From the NCBI GenBank assembly GCA_022749755.1, contig CM040445.1:11739182-11803181 (forward strand): a stretch of 64,000 nucleotides of DNA, given 5' to 3'. Origin of the DNA: Azadirachta indica (lineage: Eukaryota > Streptophyta > Magnoliopsida > Sapindales > Meliaceae). The position numbers and the translations under genes are program-made. The notes under the pieces are model-generated. The model had not been told where the DNA came from. It did no database searches and saw only the letters and a program-made list of their open reading frames with translations. Positions 25,205 to 35,798 of the stretch are shown here, in pieces; positions within the stretch are counted from its first letter, which is position 1, and the number at the start of each line of letters is the position of its first letter.

Positions 25205-25311
25205 TTCACCAAATACTTTACAAACTTGCAATACAAATCCTTTACCAAATACTCTACAAACTTACAATGCAAATCCTTCAACAAATACTCTGCAAACTTG
25301 CAATAGTCGCC
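25205..25311. repeat. Three 36-bp tandem repeats
   Basis: Units at 25205-25240, 25241-25276 and 25277-25311 share the core CAAATACT(T/C)T(A/G)CAAACTT(G/A)CAAT. Read on the plus strand they encode a 12-residue repeat (SFTKYxTNLQxK) ending in TAG, in an open frame that extends upstream to about 25080 without an ATG. No protein family is recognised, so I annotate it only as a repeat. Confidence 0.85.
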
Positions 25312-25612
25312 GGCGACCATAGTAGTGATGATAAATGAGCCTTGTCAGGCTAACACGGCCCACAAAATTGAGCTCACGTGGGCTCTTATGCCAGGCCAAC
25401 CCAAGCACGCATAATAACTGTGCTACGCTAATCCAACACTCAAAATAAGTTATATCGGCCCATAGTCCATTTACTATATGCCAGCCCATTTATTTTAACG
25501 GCAATCCAAAACGGTCCATAAAATCTACGTGAGTTCTACAATCTAACCCTGAAGCTACAGTAATCATTATTAAAAATTAAATATTATTTATAAATTTTTT
25601 TATTTTCTTAAT

Positions 25613-25902
25613 ATTTTAAAGGGAGAATGCCTAATTGTCCTCTAATTTTTGAATCAATATCTTATTACCTTTATATTTTTTTTAATACCCCATCCTTTCC
25701 TTAAGTTTCGATTTTACTCATAATAATTTTTATATTTTTTATTTTGTCATTTTGTAATTGAAATATGAATCAATTGAATTGAAAGGTAAAATCGAAAAAA
25801 AATAAGAGTTAAGAAGTTAGAGGCTATTAAAAAAAATATAAAGAAATAATAGAGTATTGACTCAAAAATCAAGAGAAAAACGGGCATTCTTCCTATTTTA
25901 AA
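25613..25902. mobile_element. MITE with ~110-bp inverted repeats and 8-bp target duplication
   Basis: The element at 25621-25894 begins GGGAGAATGCC and ends with the complement of AGGAAGAATGCC. The arms remain similar for about 110 bases, through TCAATA(T/C)T(C/A)TTATT and TATATTTTTTTTAATA up to TTCGATTTTAC. Identical ATTTTAAA octamers flank it at 25613-25620 and 25895-25902, as expected for a target-site duplication. An 8-bp duplication fits hAT-type, and possibly Mutator-type, transposition. It encodes no protein and would depend on a transposase elsewhere. Confidence 0.85.
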
Positions 25903-26200
25903 ATTTAACAATTAACTTGAATCATTTGAAAGTTATTGAAAATTCAATAATGATGTATAATGTAATACTTATTAATTAAATATAACAATAATTAAACAAT
26001 CAAAGGTTGAGTTTTGTCTTGGTCAGAAGTTTGGTGGGAGACGTGGCAGCATTTCAAGACCTCCTCGAGACTGAAGCTTCGTCGGGTCCGGTGCAAACCG
26101 GTGAGCTAAGAGCATTGACCATTGACCATTAGCTTGAATACCAAATCACCTAGTTCTCCATCTCATTAGGAATCGTGCTATTTTTTTTACATCAATAGTT

Positions 26201-26643
26201 ATGATTAAGTTGTGTGCTATAAGAGAGATTTGCTTGTGTTTGTTTTGAAGAGAATTCTTGAAATGGGAATTCTTTTGTGTATGACCACATTACATCTGCT
26301 TGTTGCTGCTTATGTTGGGTTTGGTGATCTCGAAATAGTTGAGAACATTTGAGCAATAGGAGAAGGGAGGAGGGACTTGTGCAAGATTTTTCGAGAATTG
26401 AATTGGGAAGATTTGAGTGATAATGAGGGAGATGATGATGTGTTTAAGAAGTTGCTCCCGAATTCTATTAATCTGAGCAATGAGCCACAATCGTTCCCTA
26501 AAGCCTATAATGACAGACGTGTGAGTGATACAGTTAGAATGTTGGAGGCAATGAGAAGAAAGGATAATAGTGCCAGTCATTCTAACCATGTTACATATAC
26601 TACCATTGTTTCCTTTTACGACAGTGTCCCTAAATCAAAATAG
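26201..26643 (+). pseudogene. Fragment of an HCF152-like PPR gene
   Basis: This is a piece of an intronless chloroplast PPR gene resembling Arabidopsis HCF152, a factor for processing of plastid psbB-operon transcripts. The frame reads DLLVFVLKRILEMGILLCM, TTLHLLVAAYVGFGDLEIV, a TGA stop at 26350-26352, then GRRDLCKIFRELNWEDLSDN, DDDVFKKLLPNSINLSNEPQ, SDTVRMLEAMRRKDN and HVTYTTIVSFY before TAG at 26641. At 26201-26225 the related block MIKLCA is followed by a small indel. The parts before and after are missing and there is an internal stop, so it is a non-functional fragment. Identification rests on remembered family sequence. Confidence 0.75.
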
Positions 26644-26961
26644 AGGTAGACACATCAGGCAAGGTAAGTGTTACTTTCCCTAAACTTTTTTTTAAGGTGT
26701 TACAATCCTAAAATTCTCCTATATGATTAGCATTATCCATACATGAAATTAAATGTAACTACTCTAATTATTGAAATTGTATTTTACATAGACATTAATT
26801 ACATTTGTTAGATTTAATCTTAATTATTATAATTATTTAGATTTAATATTCTATAAATAATATAAAAAAATTGTATTGTTTGTCCTCTCGCAACAAATCA
26901 ACAATAGCCAGCAGTATAAAAATGGCATTTTTTTTATTTTTGTACTATCCAATCTACATTT

Positions 26962-26990
26962 TTTTTAATATATATATATACATATATAGC
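26962..26990 (+). promoter_or_regulatory. TA-rich TATA-like tract before the first BAHD gene
   Basis: AATATATATATATA followed by CATATATAG lies about 50-75 bases upstream of the ATG at 27037. The third BAHD copy has a longer (TA)n tract in the same relative place and a very similar leader (AAGCAAAGCCCT..AAATCCATGGAGCC), so the duplication carried the proximal promoter with it. Confidence 0.5.
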
Positions 26991-27036
26991 AAAATGACTG
27001 TAGATCAAACTAAGCAAAGCCCTCGAAAACAAATCC

Positions 27037-28392
27037 ATGGAGCCTGAAATAATTTTCAGAGAATGCATCAAACCTTCTTCTCCAACACCTCTTCACCTCA
27101 AAACTCACAAGCTCTCTATCTTGGATCAAGTTCGCGGTCACGGCTACTTTCCTATGATCTTCTACTACCCCTTCAAACAAGATAACAAAAATCTTTCTAA
27201 TCCCAACGACATTAATCTCATCGTCTCTGAAAGATTGCAGCTGTTGAAGAAATCTTTGTCCGGAACCCTATCCCATTACTACCCGTTTGCCGGAAAGTTC
27301 AGAGACAATCTCTCTGTCGACTGCAATGATGACGGAATTTATTTTGTACAGGCTCGAGTTAAGAGTTCTCTAGATGAATTTCTCGACAAGCCTGACCTCT
27401 GTTCAATTTACAAATTCATCCCTGTCGACTCCACTGAGTCAAGTGGATCGATTTCAGGACTTCACGTAGGGAAAATACAAGTAACAGCATTTGCATGCGG
27501 TGGTTTTGTGATTTGTGCTTGTGTTTCACACTTGTTCGGAGATGGAAAAACATTGAGCTCATTTATGAAAACTTGGGCTGCTACAGCTTCTGGAAGTATA
27601 AGTGACAATGAAGAAGGAGTGTTTGCGAATACGGATGCTTCAGTGTTGTTTCCTCAGAATAATGAGCTTCCAGAAAATGCAACCGCGGAGGGAATGAATG
27701 CACCATTTGTCAAAACTGGTGGAGTTGTTACTCAGAGATTCGTATTTGATGCCAAAGCGATAGCCAAACTGAAAGCAAAGGCAAGCAGGTCTTCTTCTGT
27801 ACAAAACCCTACTCGCGTAGAGGTTGTGTCTGCAATCTTTTCTAAATCTATCAAATCTGGTAATCCCCACAAACCAGTTCTGCTAATTACTCATGCTGTA
27901 AATTTGCGTAAAAAATCCAAGCCTCCAATGTCAGAATACTCAATGGGGAACGTCGTCTGGACTGCAAACACAAATTGCACAAATGACGAAGAATTGGGTG
28001 CTTTGGTGCGGCAACTGAGGGATGCCACAGTGAAGCTTGACGGAGACTTTGTGAAGAGTTTACGAGGTGAAAAAGGATTGGTGAACATTTGTGAATACGC
28101 AAAAGATGAAAGAGAGGCTTGTTCTAGGGCAGAAGATAAGATTTCGTTCAGCAGTTGGTGTAATTTTGGTTTGTATGATGTTGATTTCGGATTTGGAAAG
28201 CCAATTTGGTTAAGTAGTTTGGGAATTTTTGGAACCATTCCCAAATTTTTAAATGCTATTCTTCTGATGGATACAAGATATAGGGATGGGATTGAAGCTT
28301 GGGTTTATATGATTGAGGAGGATATGAAGATATTAGAGTCTAACGAAGAATTACTTGCATTTGTTAAATTGAATCCAAGCCCCCTGGAATAA
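27037..28392 (+). CDS. BAHD acyltransferase (vinorine synthase-like), copy 1
   Basis: BAHD enzymes move an acyl group from acyl-CoA to an alcohol or amine of a specialised metabolite in the cytosol. The intronless frame has 451 residues, the usual size. The catalytic HXXXD motif is HLFGD at 165-169. The structural motif near the C terminus is DFGFG at 383-387, where most members have DFGWG. The N terminus (EIISRECIKPSSPTP type) and YPFAGKF place it in the clade of vinorine synthase and related alcohol acyltransferases. It is closely related to copy 3 at 30279-31616, with a truncated copy between them. The Trp-to-Phe change is conservative and the frame is intact, so it is probably functional. 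The substrate cannot be told from sequence. Confidence 0.92.
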   Translation: MEPEIIFRECIKPSSPTPLHLKTHKLSILDQVRGHGYFPMIFYYPFKQDNKNLSNPNDINLIVSERLQLLKKSLSGTLSHYYPFAGKFRDNLSVDCNDDGIYFVQARVKSSLDEFLDKPDLCSIYKFIPVDSTESSGSISGLHVGKIQVTAFACGGFVICACVSHLFGDGKTLSSFMKTWAATASGSISDNEEGVFANTDASVLFPQNNELPENATAEGMNAPFVKTGGVVTQRFVFDAKAIAKLKAKASRSSSVQNPTRVEVVSAIFSKSIKSGNPHKPVLLITHAVNLRKKSKPPMSEYSMGNVVWTANTNCTNDEELGALVRQLRDATVKLDGDFVKSLRGEKGLVNICEYAKDEREACSRAEDKISFSSWCNFGLYDVDFGFGKPIWLSSLGIFGTIPKFLNAILLMDTRYRDGIEAWVYMIEEDMKILESNEELLAFVKLNPSPLE

Positions 28393-29020
28393 GGCTATTA
28401 ATATTTATGATGGAAATGATTGGATGCAATTCGAATGTATAATATACTTTCACATTCTCAACTACTCTTTTATAATTATTCTTGAGCTAATAGTCCACAA
28501 AGATGTTGAATTTTTTTTATATAATTATTGAGCACCTCAATGCCAAGATTTGCTTTTTGATTTTTTTTTCTCGGATTATATAATATTTAATTTTTAGGTG
28601 CTCCCAATTATTTATTTATTTTCTTAGTCAAAATTGTGCTACAACTTTTTTTGGTATTAGATTGCATATGAATCCATGAAAACATATAATTAAGTTTACT
28701 TCTCTATTTATTCATAGTTATAATTGGGTAATTTTATTTTAGTTCTTAATATTTTAAGAAATATCATTTTACTTGTCATGTTTTAGATATTAAACATCTA
28801 ATTTGATGTTAGGTACCTTGACCAAATTTCTGTAAATTTTCAGCCATTAATGAAATGAGTTAATTTTCAATTTAACTCATTTAATATTAATAATCTTTAT
28901 TCCAATCCTAAAATTGATAAAAATTATCATCACTTCCATATGTTAAAATTAACCAATCTCACTAACAGCTCGAAACTCACAAAGGTTTGCCCAGAGATCT
29001 AAAATATGCCAAATATAACT
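28393..29020. other. Spacer between BAHD copies 1 and 2
   Basis: A+T-rich DNA with no gene. A short segment near 28969-28984 (CTCGAAACTCACAAAG) resembles the LKTHK codons of the BAHD N terminus and may be a leftover of the deleted first part of the second copy. Confidence 0.4.
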
Positions 29021-29509
29021 ATGTCCGAAACCCTATCCCGTTTCTACCCGTTCGCCGGAAAGTTCAGAGACAATCTCTTTGTCGACTGCAATGATGACGG
29101 AATTTGTTTTGTACAGACTAGAGTTAAGAGTTCCCTTGATGAATTTCTCGACAAGCCTGACCTCCCTTCAACTTACAAATTCATGCCTGTCGACTCCACT
29201 GAGTCAAGTGAATCGATTTCAGGACTTCACTTAGGGAAAATACAAGTAACAGCATTTGCATGCGGTGGTTTTGTGATTTGTGCTTGTGTTTCACACTTGT
29301 TCGGAGATGGAATAACGTTGAGCTCATTTCTTATAACTTGGGCTGCTACAGCTTCTGGAAGTATCAATGACAATGAAGAAGGAGTGTTTGCGAATACCGA
29401 TGCTTCAGTTTTGTTTCGTCAGAATAATGAGCTTCCAGAGAATTTAACCCCGCAGGGAATGAATGCTCCATTTGTCAAAAGTGATGGATTTGTTACTCAG
29501 AGATTCGTA
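29021..29509 (+). pseudogene. Truncated BAHD acyltransferase, copy 2
   Basis: The homology starts within the codons for SETLSRFYPFAGKF and runs without a frame break through HLFGDGITLSS to GFVTQRFV. It therefore covers roughly residues 70-230 of copy 3. The first ~70 residues and the C-terminal half with DFGWG are missing, so it cannot make a working enzyme. The segment LPENLTPQGMNAPFVKSDG is identical to copy 3 and differs from copy 1, so it is derived from a copy-3-like gene. The homology stops at 29509 and PPR-fragment sequence follows at once. Confidence 0.9.
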
Positions 29510-29598
29510 ACCATGTTACATATACTACCATTGTTTCCTTTTACCATAGTGTCCCTAAATCAATAAAATGTTGGAGGCAATGAGAAGAAAGGATAATA
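29508..29598 (+). pseudogene. Rearranged HCF152-like PPR pieces fused to BAHD copy 2
   Basis: 29508-29563 matches 26583-26638 of the upstream PPR fragment (TAACCATGTTACATATACTA onward). 29567-29598 matches 26538-26569 (ATGTTGGAGGCAATGAGAAG onward). The two blocks are in the opposite order to the source. The junction with the BAHD copy shares the two bases TA. Confidence 0.85.
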
Positions 29599-30175
29599 CA
29601 CCTAACTTACATTGAGTAAAGTAATTTAGACTTAAGGGATGATTTTCAATAAAATTAGAAACTTTTTCATCTAATATATAGAATATACTAACCAAAATGA
29701 CATTTTTAAAAACGTTAAGGATCAAAATAAAATTACTCCAAATATAACTAAAAAAATTTATTATTTAAATTACAAATAAAAAAAAAAATTATATTATAAA
29801 AAAATATATAGTGCTAAATATTATACTTAATTAACACATATTAAAAGGAAAATAGATTTAAAAAAAATAATTAATTAATCTTACCTTAAATTTTGACTTA
29901 CATAACACTCATGACTCACCAATAGTTTAAGTGCTTCCACATAATCATAAAGATATATTTTTTGTAAAATAAGAATACAGCTCATGTATTCTAAGGACAT
30001 CTGGAGTAACCTTCTATTTATAATAATAAAAATGGATTGTATTCGTAATATTATTAAAAATAAAAAAAAAAAAGTTTTTCTTACATCATTCTCTATCAAT
30101 GTTTCATGTTTTGTGAAGCCATTTATGTAAAATTTACTATTTTTTTCTGCACGCCATCGTTGATTTGTTGTGAAG

Positions 30176-30177
<2 letters not shown>
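29599..30177. other. Spacer between BAHD copies 2 and 3
   Basis: A+T-rich DNA with poly-A runs. I see no coding region or recognisable element here. Confidence 0.4.

Positions 30178-30209
<32 letters not shown>
30178..30209. repeat. (TA)16 microsatellite in the BAHD copy 3 promoter
   Basis: An uninterrupted TA run ends 69 bases before the ATG at 30279. In copy 1 the equivalent tract is shorter and interrupted. It may act as the TATA region, and its length may vary between individuals. Confidence 0.95.
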
Positions 30210-30212
<3 letters not shown>

Positions 30213-30278
30213 TTGCGTTGGCAAGATAGCTTTAACTGTAAATCAAATTAAGCAAAGCCCTGGAAATTAAATAAATCC

Positions 30279-31616
30279 ATGGAGCCTGAAATAATTTCGA
30301 GAGAATGCATCAAACCTTCTTCTCCAACACCTCTTCACCTTAAAACTCACAAGCTTTCTCTCTTGGATCAAGCTCTCTTTCACACCTACGTTCCCATGAT
30401 CTTCTACTACCCCTTCAAACAAGACAACAAAAATCTTGCTAATCTCATAGCCTCCGAAAGATTACAGCTGTTGAAGAAATCTCTGTCCGAAACCCTATCC
30501 CGTTTCTACCCGTTTGCCGGAAAGTTCAGAGACAATCTCTCTGTCGACTGCAATGATGACGGAATTTATTTTGTACAGGCTCGAGTTAAGAGTTCCCTCG
30601 ATGAATTTCTCCACAAGCCTGACCTCCGTTCAATTTACAAATTCATCACTGTCGACTCCACTGAGTCAAGTGGATCGATTTCAGGACTTCACGTAGGTAA
30701 AATACAAGTAACAATATTTGCATGCGGTGGTTTTGTGATTTGTGCTTGTGTTTCACACTTGTTCGGAGATGGAATAACGTTGAGCTCATTTATGAGAACT
30801 TGGGCTGCCATAGCTTCTGGAAGTATCAATGACAATGAAGGAGTGTTTGCGAATACCGATGCTTCAGTTTTGTTTCCTCAGAATAATGAGCTTCCAGAAA
30901 ATTTAACCCCCCAGGGAATGAATGCTCCATTTGTCAAAAGTGATGGATTTGTTACTCAGAGATTCGTATTTGATGCCAAAGCGATAGCCAAACTGAAAGC
31001 AAAGGCAAGTAAATCTTCTTCTGTACAAAACCCTACTCGCGTAGAGGTTGTATCCGCAATGTTTTCCAAATCTATCAAATCTGGTAATCCCCACAAACCA
31101 GTTCTGCTAATTACTCATGCTGTAAATTTTCGTAAAAAATCCAAGCCTCCAATGTCAGAATACTCGATGGGGAACATCCTTTGGGCTGCAAACACAAGTT
31201 GCACAAATGAGGAAGAATTGGGTGCCTTGGTGCGGCAACTGAGGGAAGCAACAATGAAACTTGATGGAGATTTTGTGAAGAGTTTACAAGGAGAGAAAGG
31301 ATTTCTCAACTTTTGTGAAGCCCTGAAAGATCAAGGGGAAGCATGTAGTAGTGCAAGCGACAGGATTATATTTAGCAGTTGGTGTAATTTTGGTTTGTAT
31401 GACATCGATTTCGGATGGGGAAAGCCTATTTGGGTGAGCAATGTTGGGATCTATGGACAAGTTCCCAAACTTTCTAATACTATTGTTCTAATTGATACAA
31501 GATTTAGGGATGGGATTGAAGCTTGGGTTTATATGTTTGAGGAAGACATGAAGAAATTAGAATTTGATGAAGAATTACTTGCATTGGCTAAATTGAATCC
31601 AAGTCTCTTAGAATAA
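30279..31616 (+). CDS. BAHD acyltransferase (vinorine synthase-like), copy 3
   Basis: The intronless frame has 445 residues. The catalytic motif HLFGD is at 160-164 and the canonical DFGWG is at 377-381, so all diagnostic residues are present. It is highly similar to copy 1 over its whole length. Differences cluster at residues 31-60 (copy 1 has a short insertion with NPNDIN) and in the last ~120 residues, a region that often shapes the acceptor pocket in this family. The leader is shared with copy 1. It is likely a cytosolic enzyme acylating an alcohol of a specialised metabolite; acyl donor and acceptor are unknown. Confidence 0.93.
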   Translation: MEPEIISRECIKPSSPTPLHLKTHKLSLLDQALFHTYVPMIFYYPFKQDNKNLANLIASERLQLLKKSLSETLSRFYPFAGKFRDNLSVDCNDDGIYFVQARVKSSLDEFLHKPDLRSIYKFITVDSTESSGSISGLHVGKIQVTIFACGGFVICACVSHLFGDGITLSSFMRTWAAIASGSINDNEGVFANTDASVLFPQNNELPENLTPQGMNAPFVKSDGFVTQRFVFDAKAIAKLKAKASKSSSVQNPTRVEVVSAMFSKSIKSGNPHKPVLLITHAVNFRKKSKPPMSEYSMGNILWAANTSCTNEEELGALVRQLREATMKLDGDFVKSLQGEKGFLNFCEALKDQGEACSSASDRIIFSSWCNFGLYDIDFGWGKPIWVSNVGIYGQVPKLSNTIVLIDTRFRDGIEAWVYMFEEDMKKLEFDEELLALAKLNPSLLE

Positions 31617-34600
31617 GGCTAGCTATTTTATTATATATTTAATTAATTTGTATCTTTGTTTTGAAAAGATTTTAGTTTAATTTTTATTGTTTGTGCTTTT
31701 CAAAAAGAGTTCATTAAAGGAGATTCTATATATCTAAATTTTTTACTTTCAATTAGACTATTGTTGAATAACAAACAAGTTTTTGTAAAAGACAGTATAA
31801 AGGTAGGCACTTCTTTAAATTTTAAGGCAGGCAAGAACAAACTATTGAGTTAATTTTGTCTTTTCTACAGATTATATTGGATTTGCTTGTTGATTTTTTA
31901 TTTTTCTGATTAATTTAATTTTTTTAATTTTTTTTAATTTCTCTATCAATATTGTACAACAATAAAATATATATATATAATTAAAAATTTAAGAAAGAAC
32001 AAGAATTATAATAAAAATAATTTGAGAATTATTAAAAAAAAATAAACAGTTATAAAATTGTAGCATGACCCATTTATTAATTTCAATATAATCAGCATAG
32101 TATAAAAGATTGCAATATTTGTGATATTAGTTTTTAAAATTTGAATAATTGTCCTAAACAATATAATGAATTAAAAATCGAGGAAAATTAAGTTTGGTAT
32201 TACCTGAGAAAACAAGAAAGAAATTGAGTTAAAAACAATTATTTAAAAGAGAAAGAATAAGAAATAAAAATATGAACAAAATTATTATTATAAAGAAATA
32301 AATATAATTATTAAAAAAATTCACCACTCAGATTTATATGTACATGACAATAATCAACAAATAAGCATATGGCCCAAAAATTTGAAAGTGATCCCAATAG
32401 AAATTGGGCCTCAAACAAATACATATTGGGCTATAAAAGGACTATTGAAATCTGCACAAGGCAGTGTTTGAGTGCGTCAAAATGAATGGTTTGTATGATT
32501 GTTGGGTCAAGGCAGGAGTGGGCTGTTACTTCAAAATAGACAAACATTGCTTTAAGTTTAAGCTAACAAGCATTTCAATGATTTGAACGAAGAGAAAAGA
32601 TAAAAACTAAAAAAGGTTTCAATAGGTGTAGTTTGACTTCAAATGAGATTGGATTTGATAGGACCAAAGTCTTCGCTAAGTAGGGTCCTTTTTAGCTTTG
32701 GACGGTGTTGACAATGACTTGTGTTGGATTTTGAAGAATGGTGGGCATGTTACGTTTTTGGAATCATGTTCTTTTCTAATAAAATAAATAAATAAATATC
32801 ACAAATATTATGGGAATAAAGTTTTTTTTTTCTTATCAAAAAACCTTCATTTCAATTTCATCCAGAGCTAGTACAATAATATAGCAGTTTTGTACCATCA
32901 AGGTTATCATAAGAATATGTAATGTAGTTTACAACTTCATAAAATATAAAAAGGAAATAATCATAATATCGTTACAATTGATGTTTTCAACAAATAGAAT
33001 ATGTTTTAAAATAAAGCTTCACTATAATGTCTTTTAGAGCTCTTGCCTTTTTCTCTTTAATACAAGAGTTGATCTTATAGATTGAATTTGTACTAAATAT
33101 TTTATGATAATTTTGTTATAACATGAGATTTTTCAGATCAAAGATATTACAGATGTAGATCTGATCACATAACTTTAGAAATCTTAATATCTGAAAGAGA
33201 TAAAAACTATAATATTGTATTTAAATAAAAAAATATTAAAATCACCACAAATCAAGATTTGAGTGAATACAAACTATTATAATAGATTTTGATATAGATA
33301 GAAATCTACTATTATTAAGAAAGGAGAAGCAAAAAACAAGAAAAAAAAGAAGGAAATGGCACCAGAGAGAGAGTAAAACTCCTTTGATAAGAGACGAAGT
33401 TTGTGTTTGGGTGTGTAACTAAAGAGAAGACGGAGAATTCAAGAGAAGAAAGAGAGAAATATTTATTTAGGAATAAAACTAATAACATAATATTTTGTAT
33501 TGTTATATATTACTAATATAATATATGTTACATATAATAAGAATAATATCATATAAATCAAAACAATAATAGTACTACGTATGAAATTTTTTTTTTTGTA
33601 AAATATTCATATTATATAAATAAATGTAATAATAATATAACGTTACTACACCAATATATATGAGTATAATTTATATTTTTTTCTATCGTTGATCAAAATA
33701 AAAATATTAACAATCTAATATACTAATTGACATAGTATTGTTATATTGTAGTAATACTCATAAAAAACTTGAAATAGAAAAGATTTTGTTTAAAAAATTT
33801 GAGAATGAGAAAATTTGACAAAATTGACGAGATTATTATTATTATTATTATGTGGGAAGTGCTTTCGAGGGATGGATTTTTGATGCAGAAGTACTTCATT
33901 ATTGACAAATATTCAATAGAAGTACTATATTAAAATACATTGTAATCAATATCATAATGTACTTTTTAGATTAAAATTCAAAAGTACTTCTTCACATCAG
34001 TCCCCACACAGAGTACATAGAAAAGAATTGCAAGCCCAGTTTCCCATTGCTCCTATATTTTGAGAAGCACATATAAAATTACTTTCAAAAATAGCATTAA
34101 AAAACTATTTCTACTCAAAATTTAATACAAAATATGTACAAATTTCCTTTAAAAGGCCAAATATAACAAGTATTTGTTAATCTAACAACCATTTTTAAAA
34201 CAAAATCAGAAATTTAATTCATCAACAATAAAACGAAATAAGAACATTCCATAGAAAATTTTGAGATCAATTAATTATATGGTCCCTCAATTATTAATGA
34301 GATATTGATTTGGTAGGTGAAAAATTGCTTACATTAACCAAAATTTGCTCTTCCCGAAGATTGAAAATCTTGTGGTCTGTGTGTTAGTTGGTCGATTCAA
34401 AAAATATAATAAGAAGACTTTACTTCAATTTGGTATTTAATTAATAAACTAATCATATGATTTAATATATAGAAAATGTGCATGGTCAAACAGTATTTGC
34501 TAAGTCTACCTCCATTTCATTTAATTTTTAATTATTTTTAAAAATTCTACCAAATTTAGGTGTTTCAGATATATAGATAAAATGAATCGTGTTGAACTAT

Positions 34601-35099
34601 ATCAAATTTAGGAACAAAAGTTTGATTATATATTAAATTTTGAGTTTATATATATCAACAACAAAAAATATAAAGAAACAAGAATCAATATTGGAAACAA
34701 AACACCATATAATTAAATAAGGAAATATTCTTTTATATTATATAAATTAGAGATAGCTACATTTTCACTGATGGCAAATGACATTAATACAAAAAAAAAT
34801 GTCCAAGAAAAATGAGTTAGAAAAAACAAAGGGAAAATGAAAAATCAAACCCTTTTTAGGGGTAGGGACCCCCCAAATTTCTTCATCAACATCAAATTAC
34901 TACTACGTTCATTAATTTGAGAAAAAAACAGATATTATACAAATAAGGTTTTTAATTTTTATTATTAATTATTATTATGCTATTTTTTAAAAAAATTTGG
35001 GATATTGTCACTTAAATTTTGAACATATTTTTAAATATTATTTTTCCTTTTTTAATTAAATTTGTCAAATTTATGGCCTAAAAAAGGAAAAAAAAAAAG
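31617..35099. other. A+T-rich intergenic DNA
   Basis: No gene was found. The segment contains many A/T runs, a short (ATT)n tract at about 33835-33851, and scattered purine-rich stretches such as 33320-33460. These could be remnants of old transposons, but I could not find terminal repeats or protein motifs. The last ~100 bases are the 3' side of the ERF gene. Confidence 0.4.
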
Positions 35100-35636
35100 T
35101 TAATCCCATATGGACTCAACTTCCATATAATTTTCCCACTCCAAAAACTCAGCGGTGTCGGAGAAAACCAGTTGCTCCGCCGACAAAAAACTTCCGGCAG
35201 CCAACTCCATCCACATCTTCGGCGAATCCAGCGGAGATTCATTGATAGCCTGGATTTGGCTCGGGGACAGTCCAACCCTCACCGGACCCAGATTACTCGC
35301 CGGTTTACTGGCCTCAGAAACAGCCCCTTGAATTGGTCTTCTGAGCCTCAACGCCGCTTGCTGAGCCGCCATTTGAACGTCCTCCGGGCTGGAGCTAGCC
35401 GGCCGGGGAAAAGTGTCTTCAAGTTCAGGAAAGTTAAGGTGAGTACCGCGTCCTCTGAGGTGCAATGCGGCCACATCATAAGCTGCAGCGGCCATTTCCG
35501 GCGTCTCGTAACTCCCCAACCAGATTCTCGTCTTGGTTCCCGGCTGCCGGATTTCAGACACCCACTTGCCCCATTTCCTCCGGCGAACCCCTCTGTAAGA
35601 CGGCCCCATAGCAGCTTGATTATTCATACTCTCCAT
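35100..35636 (-). CDS. DREB-type AP2/ERF transcription factor, ERF021-like
   Basis: The intronless frame has 178 residues with one AP2 DNA-binding domain at about 14-71: [55 protein letters not shown]. The Val in KWVSEIR is typical of the DREB branch, whose members bind CCGAC or GCC-like elements in stress genes. After the domain come [20 protein letters not shown] and the motifs [10 protein letters not shown] and DSPKMWM, with an acidic end finishing SIWD, which probably forms the activation region. From memory it looks closest to Arabidopsis ERF021. A TATA-like tract lies 155 bases upstream. It is related to the ERF gene at 41580-42134 on the same strand. Confidence 0.92.
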   Translation of the reverse strand: MESMNNQAAMGPSYRGVRRRKWGKWVSEIRQPGTKTRIWLGSYETPEMAAAAYDVAALHLRGRGTHLNFPELEDTFPRPASSSPEDVQMAAQQAALRLRRPIQGAVSEASKPASNLGPVRVGLSPSQIQAINESPLDSPKMWMELAAGSFLSAEQLVFSDTAEFLEWENYMEVESIWD

Positions 35637-35790
35637 GGGATGAGGATAAATTGATAATACAATATAGGATATATATACGTATATGTATATATCTTTGGTA
35701 ATACCTTATTTGGTTTAAGAAATGATTGGATTGGATTGCTTTGCTTGTGGAAGTGCTTTTGGCGGAGGAATGAGTGAAGCTGTGATGTGG

Positions 35791-35798
35791 TATATATA
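35791..35798 (-). promoter_or_regulatory. TATA box of the first ERF gene
   Basis: TATATATA, followed on the gene strand by CCACATCA, lies about 155 bases upstream of the start codon at 35636, a normal distance for a leader of roughly 120 bases. Confidence 0.5.

Noticed and set aside
35172..35654. 160-residue plus-strand open frame across the first ERF gene
   Set aside because: It is antisense to a clear AP2 gene, and its length reflects the G+C-rich codons of that gene.
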